Of a DNA stretch of 64,000 nt, positions 48,734-62,200 are shown piece by piece. The notes beneath the pieces are model-generated. The model was not told the origin of the DNA, made no database searches, and was given only the letters and a program-made list of their open reading frames with translations. How positions within the stretch are numbered: position 1 is the stretch's first letter; each line of letters starts with the position of its first letter. Position numbers and translations under genes: made by a program. The DNA lies in the NCBI GenBank assembly GCA_028023455.1, contig JAQFVV010000181.1, positions 1,308,001-1,372,000 of the forward strand, in the 5' to 3' direction. Origin of the DNA: Epiperipatus broadwayi (lineage: Eukaryota > Onychophora > Udeonychophora > Euonychophora > Peripatidae).

Positions 48734-49859
48734 GATGCGCATTAACCACGAGTGCGGCATATAAAGCGATTCTGCCTGTAGCAGATCTTGTACTACATCT
48801 ACTAATTACACCAATATATCCAATCCATTGACCTAACTCAACTACAAAATGAATAACCTAAGATTACTACCACCCCCAATAAAACTTTACAAATCTATAT
48901 AGCCATTCACGCCCGACTTAATTTTAACATTTATATAATATTAAATTAGCAAAAAACAAAAATCATAAATAAAACTTAAATGAACCAAAAAAATAAATAA
49001 ATCAATAAATGGAAATAATTAAAAAAAAAGAAATACATCAATAAAAAGAATTAATAAGAAATTTAGTTTGGTCAGATAGGATTCTATTTCTATTTTTTTT
49101 AAATACTGGGAAAGTTTATATTTTAAAGTTCTTAGTGTTTTCAAATTAATATTCATTTAAGTTCATTAATGTAATACGGTTTTAGAAATGTTCATTAGTT
49201 ATCCGTTGCTTGCCGTTTGGAATCCAGCGTTAAAATCCCTCGATGATCCTGTGGTCCTCAATATAGGAAAAGCGATGTTTCATTTTCATTTTTTTTATAA
49301 ACACTGAAGGAATTGAAAGTGTGTCTTTCAATCCCTTCACCTACGACTCTCCGACTTAACACATCTCCTCTTAAATTTTCTTAACTCACTAAAAATTTTA
49401 TTATCAAACTTTTTCTTTTATATGTAACTTTAGGATCCAATGGACATTACATCATTGATGATGATGATGGGTCCAATTCCCCAATGGATCTCTTTCATTG
49501 GCCATTAGTTTCTATTGTTTTCCTATCTGACTGTTGGTTGCTTATACATTTAAATGCCCAAGGGCTAGTTCACTTAAACTAATTAAAATAATCATTTCCA
49601 TTTTTTCAATAACATTAATTAATTTGTTTTGTACAAACTTAGATATATTTTTATCTTTAAATCTTTTCAAGTTTTTGCTTTTAAAATACTTTTTCTATTT
49701 TTAATAGTTTCTTTTTTTAATAATTTTTTTCATCTGTGCGATTTTATATATATATGAGTTTAGTATAGAATTTTAATTTTCAATTTTTATTTGCGAACTT
49801 TTATTTTTTTCATGTTTACTAATAAAAAAAAATTTAACGTCGTATGTGCCCGTTACAAT

Positions 49860-51178
49860 ACATATATATATATATATATTGTGCCCTTTTCTATAGGTCA
49901 GGAATAGCTCATCACAGTCAATTACTAAATATTTTAAATTTTAGAATATGTTTTCTTGATGTGTTGATTATATTTTGTTAATAATATCTTACAGTACAAT
50001 TTAAAGCTAAATGAAAATACGTAATGCTTAAAAATTATAATGAATCACTTAAGAACAGTTAAGTAAAAGCTAAAAATGTTATATATGGTTGCAAAATCTG
50101 GCCATAATAAATAACACAGTTATAAATATTTAAAACTACATTTAAAGTTAAATTTTAATAGTTTTAAACTTGTAGTTAAATAAATGTTATATTTAGAATT
50201 ATAAATTATATTTAATAATTATAATTAATATCATATATTTTAAAAGTAAGCTTGATGGTAGTGAAAGTTATATTTAATTCTATATTTTCTAAATTATTAT
50301 TCCAAATTTTATATAATTGTATTATTTTATTTAATATAATAAGTGTAGCAATTTATTATTTAATTCCCAGACAAAAAATTGGATAATGTCTGTATTGGTT
50401 ATATTAGTCATGTGATTTGTATAATAATATAGTTATACACACTTGCTTGCTAATATTTAGATTAGTCAAGTTCAAAGTATTTTAAAATTGCATTATAGAA
50501 TTGAATAGAATTATTACCTGTCATCAAGCAAATATTAAATATTAAGTTAACTATCCTATAAAATGTTTCAAATAATGTAATAAAATGAAAACAGCTAATA
50601 AAAGTTAAATATGTTGTTTAAATAAAAATAGATAAATTAAATAGTAAAGGTGGGATAAAATTTATTAAATATTGTTTTAAAAGTTATTTTAAATGTTTAA
50701 ATAATTTAGTAAAGTAATAATTGATTTAAAAGTAATATTTAAATAATATTTTTTAAAGTTTTAAAACATCACATTTTTTATTTTGAAATTTAATTGTGTA
50801 AGTTTCTAACATTATGCAAATTTGGTATCAAACCAAAAGTAAGAATCAATCAATAGAATGGTGTATTTTCTAGGATATAAATACTGATTGCAGGGAGGTA
50901 TCAGTGTGTGATTAAAAATGTATTAAAGGTGAGAATCATATCAGAAGCTATCAAGGTGATAGTAGTTTTAATTTTATTATTTAGTCAATTTTTTAGTGCT
51001 CTCATACAATTTTATTTGCAAAGCTAATAGGTTATTATTATTTTAAAAATATTTGCAAAAGAGCATGTAAAAATCAAAATATTAATAATAACTTCATTTA
51101 ATATGCATTGTTAACTTTTTAAAAGTCCGTTATCAGTAGTATTCATCAAAATCTAAATTATAACTTCGGAATAATAAA
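49860..51178. other. A+T-rich stretch; (TA)n then nothing recognised
   Basis: A short (TA)n lies at 49862-49880. A TATA-like GGATATAAATACTG (about 50873) precedes A+T-rich sequence without motif. Confidence 0.4.
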
Positions 51179-51490
51179 ATGGATATACCAATAAGGAAAA
51201 TGTATTCAACTTATAATACTTTAAAAATAATTATAGTATTTATTAATGCAGTTTCAATAATATTGAACAAGAGGACTATTCAAATGAATAAATTAATTCT
51301 ATGGACATTATATGGGGAAACTCATTGGAAAAACTGTTTGCAGATTAAAAGCAAAGACGTATTATTTTATATAGCAAGAGAGTCTTGTTTAATATTAATT
51401 AACAATAGGACAAGTATACTTTATAGTAAATTTATAGAAATATCATGTTATAAGAGTAAATGTTATACCCTTTTTGAAGAAAACATTTAA
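51179..51490 (+). CDS. Uncharacterised 103-codon open frame, doubtful
   Basis: It begins MDIPIRKMYSTYNTLKIIIV and is rich in Ile/Lys/Asn/Ser, with five Cys in the C-terminal half and one hydrophobic stretch near residues 16-29. No family is recognised, and it may be chance or retroelement debris. Confidence 0.15.
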   Translation: MDIPIRKMYSTYNTLKIIIVFINAVSIILNKRTIQMNKLILWTLYGETHWKNCLQIKSKDVLFYIARESCLILINNRTSILYSKFIEISCYKSKCYTLFEENI

Positions 51491-51499
51491 AACATTTAC

Positions 51500-53440
51500 A
51501 AGAAATTATTTTAAGAAAAGACTCACAGAAAATATTTTTTAGAAGAGCGTATGTTTAAATCCTGAACAATATATAGGCTATACGCATTTGTGAAAACTAT
51601 TTTAAAGCTGATAATTTAAACCATAATGAAACAACCACTGAATAGATAATAAAGACCAATAAATTTATTGAAGAAGAAACCTATAAAGAAAATGAACATG
51701 TTAATAAATAAAATATGGAATTATGGAAATAAGTATTGTGCAAAAGTTTATCCGGATAATTCAAGCTAAGTAAAAAAGATCAGGATGCATAATCACTACG
51801 CAGTAATGGAATACAATAGCATAGAAGCTTCGTGGGATTATTTTTAGTATTATGATTTCAATAATCATCATTCTGCTTTATAGAAGTTATAAACTATTAT
51901 TCTATTAACTATTCCAGAATAGATTGATGATTATTTTATTTAATTTTTAAGATTTCAAGATGTTGTGTTATTTATTTTTATTATTATTATTTTTTTAAAC
52001 CTGAGATTTTTGTACCGGAAGTTCAGATGACACTTCTGCAGGAAACGCATTGTCTTATTCATCATTGTAGCAATGGAGGAGGTTGTAGAATCACTTTGAA
52101 AATAACATTTTTAAAAAAAAAAAACTTTTGAGAAAGAAAATGTGAATATCTGGACTTATAAAAAAAACAAACATTCGTTTTCAGCTGAAGTTATGAAAAT
52201 ATGATTTGATTTTATTACTATTTATTTTAAATGTAAATTTTCTAGTTTATAAGTGTAGGAACATGAACATTAATTTATTGATAATATTAAAATCCTATAA
52301 TATAATAAGTTAATAATTTAAATAAGAACATTTAAGTAAAGTATAAATGTATTTTCATATATTGCAATGTAGCTAATTGATGGAAAACCGAAGATGGCAT
52401 AAGTGATAACAAGCTAATATCACTTGGTAATAGTTCATGAATATTGATGTTTTATGATGTATATTTTGATTTCTTTTTAGATTGCCTATGAATAATAATG
52501 AGTGGAAGTATAAATGTTTTAATTATATGTAAACACATTTTTATACAACACTTTTAAAAAATTATGAGATTAAGATTTATTTTGAGAATATGCATACTAT
52601 AATTTTTATACTAGTAATATAACACAACATGATAATAAATATTTATGTGATTTTTAAAAACTTTCATATTATTGGATGTTCAGTATTTATATGATTAGTT
52701 TGTAAAGGTTTAGAATATAGAATAAGGAAGTAAGCAAACTTTTCTTGCGGATCAGTGAGATTGCTCTAATTATAAATGAATTTTATTTATTGTTTTGAAT
52801 ATGCAAGATAGTTATTTTTGTCGATGTAAGATGTGATAAATATTTAGGAAATAATGATGAGATAGTGACTTGGTAGTATTATGGTAAACATGAACCCAAG
52901 ATGATGTTATAATAGGATGTGATGAGGGAATATGAAGAATATTTTAGAATCTTAGTGGATGTGCAATGCAGTTAACAAAGCCCTGTAGTTGTATATTTAT
53001 TTTGGACAGTGTCTATTTTTCTTTATGTATTGATGTTTCAATAAAGCTGAAGAAATAGTTTGATATCATTGATATTATTGGAGGACATTAGACTAGGTCA
53101 TGCCTCTATTTCTTATAGATACACTGTTCCATAATATTTTTTGATATATGCTATGAGTTATACTCTAGTTTTGCTTCCCTTCCTAATCATCTGTTCGCTA
53201 TCTAGATTTCCAATGTAACTACATCGTTCAGTATGATATATTTGAAAAGAAATAATAGATAATTTAGAGTTTAAGATATGCTATCATTTGTATGAGATAA
53301 GTTCATTTACTTAGAAGAAGTAGAATTTGTATAAATTGGAATTGAAAGTCCAATGAATCCTAAAAGGAAAAAAAGAATCATAAGATATATTTTTTGGATT
53401 TATTTTGGAAGTAAAATATAATTTTAAAAATAAAGTATAT
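51500..53440. other. A+T-rich stretch, nothing recognised
   Basis: Slightly GC-richer words near 52020-52090 and 52900-53100 have no match in the window. Confidence 0.5.
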
Positions 53441-53449
53441 AAAACAAAG

Positions 53450-54720
53450 TTGTTCTTTAAAATGTTAAATAACTTTTAAATGCTTTATTTTGTCTTTAAA
53501 ATAAGTATTGCATATTTTAAAAAAATACAATGTTATAAAGTAAAACGATATAAATAATAAGCATAGGTATAATTTTGTATTTATTAAATAATAGGCAATA
53601 TATGGATAATTACAACTATATAGTATTAAAGTAATGCTAAATGGGAATATGTTATATTTAATAAACATAGTGTAGTAAACAACGATATCCACAAAATCTG
53701 GTCATAAATTATTAGATAGATATTTTATGTAACATCTTTGACATTGCAAGATGAAAATTGTTTAATTTTAAGAAAATCCATACTCACGATAATATTTTTT
53801 ATGATTTCCATAGTATGTTTCTACGGATGCTTTTTAGAAAGAAAAATATAATTAAATAATATTTAAGGATAGAATATTTTAATAAAAAAATAAATAATTG
53901 TAATTTATAAGTATAATTAGAAAGAGATAAATAAAATGGTATTATTTTATTATTATTGTTTAAGTCAGAATAAAGACATAAAATAATTCTAAATTGTTTT
54001 TTTTTAATAACTAAGTAATAAAAAATGTAAGATGATGTAAAGTGAGGATATTCGTTGCAAATAAATTGTTTATTTTATTTTATTGTTAATAATAAACTTT
54101 GTTAATTTTGTTTTCAAAAATTTGTGTGTCTAGATTGTTTATTTCTCCCACTACACAGCATGAGATACACTGAATAACTGAATCAAACATATAATTTTTG
54201 CACAAAGATAAATAAAAAATTAGATTAAGAATTTGAATATTTTATTGGTATTCATTTAATTAAGTAATCATAATTTTACATTATCTTATGGTCATAAATT
54301 AGTTATCATAATAGAATATCGAATTATATGCTACCCAACTACACACCTTTATTTGTCAGATTATCAAATGCTACCATGTATTTATTATATTATTACATGA
54401 AGATAAAAGATTATACTATATTATTTTATTATGGTAATAAAAATATACCGAAAAGAAAAAATATACAGAATTAGTTCATACAATGAAGAATATTATTATT
54501 ATTTGTTATTATTAGTTAAGTGTAGTAGATTATTACATAAAATCCCTTCTCATATTTTACTACGTCATTTTTTATTAACTTAGAATAAATTTATGAACCT
54601 GAGATTTTATTGAGCTAAATTATTATAGATAAAAGATTAAGATTTAATTATTAGTAGAATTATTAAAGTCGTAAGAATGCTATAATCTTATTATTTGAGA
54701 TAATAATAGGGGGGGATAGT
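53450..54720 (+). repeat. Family E, copy 2
   Basis: Same landmark order as 33230-34500 (AATAATAAACTTTGTTAAT, AAAATCCCTTCTCATATTT, GAACCTGAGAT). A G7 run is at about 54710. Confidence 0.4.
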
Positions 54721-54799
54721 GTTCTTATGCCATTGAGATAGTATCCTATGGGATATTAGCTCAATGTAATCTTTCTTGTCACCTGTATTTTCACTTCCA

Positions 54800-56220
54800 A
54801 GTCTCATGAAATATTAAATAATTATTTATTTTGTAAACTGAACCTATTCTTATTTTTGAATTTGAGCTAGTAGAATTTTTAATTTTAATGCAGAATATTT
54901 TATTTATTAATTATTTGCATCGAACAGTAATCATTAACTGAGCTAACCCATTTTTATTTTATATGATATTGCCAGGAAGTGAAGATGCAAACGGACTAGG
55001 TTAGAATATATATATATATACACACACACTCATATTTTCATTGAAATAACAGGTAGGCATTTCCTAATCTGAATACATTTTTTTTGCAGCAATAGATGAC
55101 ATAATGGCTTTCAGAATCCCAAATTAATTAACATAATTTAAAACATGACAAATATCATGAAAACATACAGCAACTGAGATATGCACAACTAAGTAACTAA
55201 CCTTAGCAATGTCAAAAGCACTTTTATAGATATACTATCCTAACAGGAATAAGTTTTTATAACTACTATATAAAACTTATTTCTTTGTTTTTTAATTATA
55301 ATTTTAATAAAAAGTAAACTGTATTAATATTATTTTTGTATGATAGAAGATAAAATAGTAAACAGATTAATAATTATCTTTTAGCACTTCATATCTAATA
55401 TTGCTAACTCTCAGATAATTCCATAATATTTAATCTTTATTTAAAATTATACTCAATTATATTGTTAAATGAAATAAATTCGTGAATATGAAAAACCATC
55501 AATCAACTCTTTAACAAATTATAACAGCATAATTCTCTTTTAATTTCCAAAAGCTGACTTGAAAAATCAGAGCACAGTTTATACGTTGTGGAACTCAGTC
55601 TCTCTCCTTTCCACTAACAAAAATAATACAGCTGTATTTTATGCTATGAAAGAACTAATTGTCTAGTAATAATTTCAGCAATTATTCTAAATTTTACTCA
55701 CGGGATACTTTGCATATTAACTAAGTGTAAATATAATCAATCAGCTCTTTTAAAAAAGCCAACGTCATTAATAAAACAAACATGAAAGTTAGTTTCATTA
55801 TTATTAATTATGTTTGTCAATATTGTCCGTAATAGTGGAAAATTACTATAAATGACAATGCAGCATTAAACTCTCATAAAAATAAAGTAAATGACAGTCA
55901 AATATAATACATAGAAAACGTATTAAACTAAACAGACAGCGCATATTACACACACGCGCACACACACACTGAATAAAGATAAAAATATTAAGATAAATAA
56001 TGTAGAACTAATTACCATCTGTAAAACTTTAAAGTATACTTTTAGCCTAATTAATAATCTTTATAGATAAAAAATATATTTAGTAATAAATTATGCGTAA
56101 TAGTACTTTATAGAAAGTTTTGCAAACATTGCACTTATAATAATTATTTATAAAAATGGTGATTGTTATATTATTTGACATATTTTTATGAAAATTACTT
56201 TATTCATTATAAGATTTGAA
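54800..56220. other. A+T-rich stretch with small microsatellites
   Basis: (TA)n(CA)n lies at 55006-55029, and (CA)n with CGCG at about 55948-55970. No gene is seen. Confidence 0.6.
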
Positions 56221-56310
56221 AGCAAGATAGTCAAATTATAGTTCACCATTGTAAATCCACATGCTTAATATTTTGATCCATTAATATGTAAGTAGTATTA
56301 AGCATTTATT

Positions 56311-56925
56311 TTTTGATCTTCAGGAATGCATTCATAGCAAACAATGCCTTTAAAAAAACAAGGAACAATACAGAATCATCTCTTTTGCATTCACAATTTT
56401 TTGGTTTTCCTTCTGGTAATCTCCATTCCATACTCTAATGCTTGGGTTATTGGTCATATTGAAAACATCAAAATTCACCACTTATTATGATGTTTGCCAA
56501 AAATTCCAGATCCATGGGGATCATTGTTTACATGTCTCAGCAGTGCCCATCCAGGGGTCTTTTGGTTGATTATCAACAAGTGAAGTGCAAAGCATGTCCA
56601 AACCTTCCACTTCTTCAAATCTGTTAAATGTTGTGGACAGTGTGAATATCTCAATACATCTGACAGACACACAATGATGTATTTGCAGGATTTTGGCTAT
56701 GTTTTTATATATATATATTTTGCAAAGTTCTTTCACTTCCAGTTTTTTATGTGCTGGTCATGGGTAATCTTCAGTACTCCTGCCATATGAAATCTTGCAT
56801 TCCATTTGAAAATATTCTTGCAAATCATGGATTCACTAGTTCACACAGTTTGAATCATTTTAAATGTTTCAATAGCAGTTTTGCCCACTGTAAAATAAAA
56901 ATTTATGTTAATATATTCAATCAGG
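56311..56925 (-). pseudogene. mariner-family transposase pseudogene
   Basis: Mariner transposases cut and paste DNA with a DD34D catalytic domain behind an N-terminal helix-turn-helix. Read on the minus strand with several frame changes, this segment gives VGKTAIETFKMIQTV (about 56886-56844) and KNIFKWNARFHMAG (about 56820), matching the mariner G..A..T..M...YG......FEWH.RF block. NIAKILQIHHCVSVRCI follows, then CPQHLTDLKK with NQKTPGWALL in a second frame (the VPH.LT..Q...R...C..LL.RN...PF region). FKGIVCYECIPEDQKINA (56354-56311) matches the (F/H)KG(I/V).YYE.L....TIN segment after the GDE motif. Stops and shifts break it throughout, and no inverted termini were found. The two overlapping minus frames at 56475-56672 and 56521-56736 are pieces of it, and the plus frame at 56751-56972 is a shadow. 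Confidence 0.82.
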
Positions 56926-56999
56926 AATTTTCTATAAAGGTATTAAAGATACTGTCACATTTCACATTGTAACTATAAGTCAGACACATTTATGACTTA

Positions 57000-57760
57000 G
57001 AATTTATGTGATGAATAGTTAAACTATGATGTTATATAATACATGAATTGATTCAAAATGGTAGTGGTAGGCAATTTGGAGAAAGAACAAGTCATCTTTC
57101 ATTGGGATACTATGCATATATATAGACATTTTTTTGCAAATAATGTATATGCTTTAAATTATAAAATCTGAATGTACTTAATGTATTTGGTTGAATAATC
57201 ATTAATGCTATAATTATGACATATGTATTATGTGACTGTTTGCTTTGTAGATGGTGCTGGTAGTTCTCCACTTTGCTCTTCTATTGCTACTTGTAGAGTT
57301 GTCGTTTTTTAAAAAAAAATTGACAAAATTGAATTAATAAATATTGGTTTATTAACTTTAAAAAATCTGAAGAAGAGTATTTTTCCGATAGACAGTAAAA
57401 AACCAAGTGTATATAAATAACAAAATGTATTTAGTCCAATCTTCATGTAACTACTATTGCCCCCATGATATTTGAAGTTTTTGGTTCTTTGATCTCCAGT
57501 TTGTGAGATTACTTGAAGAAAAATTTTGGGGAAAAAAACAAGATTTTTTGCATTTATTAAATATTTCTGATTTTTACACAATTATTATATAATAATTATT
57601 TAAAACCAAATGAACATATTTATACAATTTGATTTTATTCTTTTATACTTCACTTTTAAATAGAGAAATTATTAAATTTGGCCATAATGTTAAAAAAGAA
57701 AATCATGACTGACATGATGATCGTATCTTGTGAAATTAATTACTGACAGCTTACCAACAT
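57000..57760. other. A+T-rich stretch, nothing recognised
   Basis: The minus frame at 57309-57581 has no known motif. Confidence 0.5.
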
Positions 57761-57762
57761 TG

Positions 57763-57901
57763 TGATAGGATGTTTTTTTATCCATATGTCATAGCATCAG
57801 CCAGGAGGTGAACCCGCAACAACCATCTGCAACCAACGGCTTGCTTGCAAGGTGGCTGCGCTGACCTCTCGGCTAACAATGCTTGACTGATAGGATGTTT
57901 T
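57763..57901 (-). mobile_element. tRNA-derived SINE with target-site duplication (copy 2)
   Basis: The body (57777-57887) matches copy 1 at 2659-2767: box A-like TTAGCCGAGAGG, box B-like GGGTTCACCTCC, A-rich tail. It is flanked by the direct repeat TGATAGGATGTTTT (57763-57776 and 57888-57901). The different target sites show independent insertions. Confidence 0.87.
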
Positions 57902-59053
57902 CAGATATTCTAAAAATTATAAATGCAATTTTAATATTCCATAATACAATTTTAGAGATTTATCAACACTTTAGTTTTATTCATTTCCATATTAAAAATA
58001 AATTACAGACAACAAAGGTTTTATTAATTTTTCAGGGGTTGCATGCTTGATCTCTTTCCTTCTCATTGTGCAACAACAAAAAAAACCCTTTGTTCTCATT
58101 ACATATTCATTTTTTCAATATTTGCAAACTTCAAATTTGATTTTCTTAGAATGCTTTTTTATTTACAAATTTAAATTTCTAAAACTCAAGTGTAATTTGA
58201 GTTTTGTGATAAATTAGACATTTTATACATGAATCAAAAGTTAAATATTGACAAAAACTGCCATCAGGAATAATAATAAAAAATATCAATCTGTTATAGC
58301 GATAAATTATTCTTATGTATAATTTTTAATAAATTTTCTGGTATTATCATTTATTCTCTGTCTATCATTTATTTGCACCAGTTGCTTGATATTGCCTTAC
58401 AAAGTGAATTAATATAGTTTGAATCAATGACAATCAATGTTATCATTATTCTGATAAATCTTTTGCCCTTAGGTAAAAACATAATAAACACCCAAGTTTT
58501 TTATAAGGAAATATTCATCTTAATGAAGAAAAAAGTCATTTGCAATTAATTGTTGAAAATTTTTTAATAATTCATCATGCTCTATGTATATACCTAAACT
58601 AAAAAAACTAGTGGAAGTTAAATACTACTTCAAACTTTACTTTAAAAAAAGAAATGGCATATATCCAAAACTCATTACATTATATAATATATATGTTTGA
58701 GATTTATTGAATTGAAATGCCATCTTTGATGAATCAATCATCAAAAAACTATCTTAATTATGAATACATAATGCAACACATTCCTATTTACTTTAATCAG
58801 TGCAGAACAATGACTATTAAATTATATATTATTTATAGCCCTTTTATTGTTGTGATCTTGTCAATATCATTCAATGATATATTCAATCCATAATATTACA
58901 GGTTATTGCTGTTGCATCAGGACTTTGCTTCCATTAAATAGTTCCATGTGGCTGTAATTTTAACCCAAACAGAAAGACTTTATTAACAAAAAGACTACTA
59001 CTAGTTTAGTTTTGTTGGCTTTTGTAGCAGAGTCCCCTCCTACCATTAAAATG
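57902..59053. other. A+T-rich stretch, nothing recognised
   Basis: It contains poly-A and poly-T runs only, with no coding frame over 60 codons. Confidence 0.6.
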
Positions 59054-59295
59054 CTATAAATACAATTTATCCAAACTACTTCAAACACTTTTTAGCAAAA
59101 CTCTTTATTTGCACATATACATACACTTGCATTTCGACTGATCTGCAGTCTTCTTCAGAGCAAGTTTATTTTTTAAAAGGTAAACTTGCTCTGAAGAAGA
59201 CTGCAGGTCAGTCGAAATGTAAGTGTATGTATATGTACAAATAAAGAGTTTTGCTAAAAAGTGTTTGAAGTTGTTTGAATAAATCGTATTTATAG
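59054..59295. repeat. Foldback with 115-bp arms and 12-base loop
   Basis: Bases 59054-59168 and 59181-59295 are reverse complements with few mismatches. Each arm, read outward, contains CTCTGAAGAAGACTGCAG then GTCGAAATG, and later AATAAAGAG. The short minus frame at 59208-59402 overlaps the arm and is not a gene. Confidence 0.93.
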
Positions 59296-59299
59296 GATA

Positions 59300-62200
59300 T
59301 TACGGCAAAAATAAAGAAAAGTGTGATTTTGGTAATATTCATTAAAATGTTCATCATTGTAAATAGATGAAGTTTTTTTTTATTATTGAGAAATGGCACC
59401 AAAATAGTTGCTCATCTGCAAAGTTAATGAAGGTGATAATATTTTAAACATATTTAGGAATATCTTTCATTATCCAATAATGACAATGAGTTGCAGCATA
59501 GCAACAACAACCATGTATGTATAAGTAATTTTCTGAAAACTAATTTATGATTCCAAAAAGTATTCAAAATTTAAACCCACCTATTAATAATGATAAATAT
59601 AAACTTTGCATATTTTTATGTTAGATTGTTAATAGATAGAAAAAAAAAATCTGGTAGTATTGAAATATTTTGATTGGTTAGGGCAACTGTTTAATAAATT
59701 AACATATTGTAAAAATAATTAATTTTTAAATGCAAAAATAATATACAATATGTATCCACACAAACAATAAACATCATTTTGCTTTTACTTCAATTTAGAC
59801 AATGAGGGCTATCTCAGGCAAACAATTACTCCAATTTCAATTTTGACTTTGTAGAAACAATTCGCTCCTAACGAATTTCAACCACATAGGGATTTTTTTT
59901 ATTAGATAAAACACTAATGATTTTGGTCTGTGAATACCATTTTCTAATAAAATTGTACAATTGTTATATAATCAAAAAAAGAAAAAAGTTTTAAACTATT
60001 ATATTGAATTTCTAGTTATCACATTTATTCAATCCAGGTGGAAACCTTGGCAGAGTTTTATTACTTTATTAAGAAAGAAAAACACAGATTCAATATATTT
60101 TAAAAGAAAATGCTAAAATCATATTAAAGCTAGTTTTACTAAATATCTTCAATTTGTGCATATACATTTAAACAGACGCACACACATATGTATAGACATA
60201 AGCTAATAAAAATACATAACAAACGCTTGACGTTTAATTTTAATTTATTTACAAATAATTAACAAATTAAATCAATAAAAAAGAACGATTGCCGTTTAAT
60301 TTATAAAAACAGTATTAAAGTATATATATATGAAAGCAGAAAAGAATTCAATATATAAAACTACAAAAATAAGCTGTGATCTCTAACATAAAAGAGCTGA
60401 ATCCCACTAAAGCTTCCAAAAAACTAAAGAAAATAAATTTGTAATTTCTGATTCAGTTTCTCTTATTAGTTTTTGCGTTGTCATAGAATGTCTGTTAACC
60501 ATAAGATGTTTATCTATTGGCTTTAGGGCAAAAAAAAAAAGGTGTCATCTTCCATTCTTCTCAGAAGCCACATAGTTCTTGAGATGATACTTCAAGGGTT
60601 TTTTTTTAAATATAAAATAAATATAAATATTTATATGAATATATTTCTAAATGGATGTTAGTGAAAAGGTTATAATTGTGTGATCTGCAATGATTTCTCT
60701 TCAAACGTCAAAGCAATATGGTTGATTCATAAATTTATACTTATGGTACAATAAAATATAGCTCTCATCAATTGGAACTATAAAGTCATATGTCAAAATA
60801 GTGATGGTTGAGAACTAGAGGGAGATAAGGTTTAAGATTTCTGAATTATGGAACTAAATAACCATTTAATGATAAGTTCACATTGGTTACATATAAATGT
60901 AGATCATTTTATAACAAAAACAATTGCATCAAGTAGATAGATTTACATAAAGAAACAATATATTTAAAAAGTGGTCATGAATTTTATGATAAAAAAATTA
61001 ATACCGAAAATATAAATGGAAAGACATACGTTATAAAGAAAAAAAAAATGAAAAAACAATATTGTGAAATATAAGACTGAGTAAAATGTTAAGTTATTCA
61101 ATTTATTAAAAAAATATATGTAGATGTGTCCAGTCCACCATTTCTCGAATGCTTATTCTGCTGAAAAAAATGAAAGAACACATCAAAAATTCAAAATTTG
61201 TTAAAGATTTTAATACAAAAATTGAAAAAGTATTTTGAAGACTATTAAAAAGTTTATTTAGAAAGACTCAATAAATTCAATTAAAAACATCTTGGAAATA
61301 TAAAAAAAAACTGTCTGGATTTCTTAAAATTATTCAATAGATTAGGTCAAACATGAGTTGTGTAGATTAAAAATTTAGCTAAATTCTTATGATTACCTTA
61401 TCTACTAGTATGTTTTAAATATAACAATACAGCGGAGTTGAGAACTAGGAGATATTATGCCATATGTCTTTAATTATATGCTAACCAAAAAAAAATGTAA
61501 ATAAAAAAAAAATGTAAATAATAAAGACAATAAAATTTACAAACTTGTTAAATTTTACAAATTTCACTAAGGAACCAGCTATTTTTTTTCTTCCTAAATA
61601 CCATGTACTCAATCAGGAATTTATGCAATCACGTTTTCATCGAAATTCAAACACGTTATCTATTCAGTTCTGTACTACACTTAAAAATTAAAAGCATATC
61701 TACCTTTTTTTTTCTCCAAGCATTTTTTTCCCTTCAAAAAGTTTTAGTCTATATATTTAGTAAAATACCATATTTTTTAGAATCATGAATGAGAATTCAA
61801 CAAAACATTGTAAATAACTTTTGTTAAAAGGAAAAATGAAAATCATTTGATTTAGTAAAAAAATAAAAAAATGACTTATTTAGAAGTAGATTTATTGTAT
61901 GTATCAAAAAAAGAATCTTCTATTGTCCATTTTATATAAAGAAGTAAGTTTTATTACAATATTATTTTTTAATGAATTTATTAAACGCATGCACACAGTT
62001 TTATATATATGTAAACATGCTTTCTCAATTTATTATTAAAGATTATATTGCTATATTATTTTTTAAAAAGTTTGTCTGTAAACTACTTGCATTATTAATT
62101 TTTTTACAATACGCACACTATATATACAAAGCATTTTATCTATGTGTAAGCATATTGAAATGTACTGTATTGTACAATATAGCAAATAATAGGCATTTTA

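Larger units (their letters stand above)
46943..49857 (+). mobile_element. LTR-retrotransposon-like remnant (bounds tentative)
   Basis: The left edge TGTAACAAG and right edge CCCGTTACA form the short inverted termini usual for LTRs, and both sit in (TA)n flanks. Between them are a primer-binding-site-like word at 48714 and, after it, a short ATG-led segment MNNLRLLPPPIKLYKSI at about 48850 that could be the start of a gag protein. No pol domain is left, so most of the interior is deleted. The two halves do not obviously repeat each other, so two LTRs cannot be shown. Confidence 0.4.

Noticed and set aside
59130-59240. Hammerhead ribozyme in the foldback arms
   Set aside because: CTGAAGA and GAAA are present, but stem II would start with an unpaired A. 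The flanks pair across CTGA and GAAA rather than forming separate stems I and III with a cleavage site.
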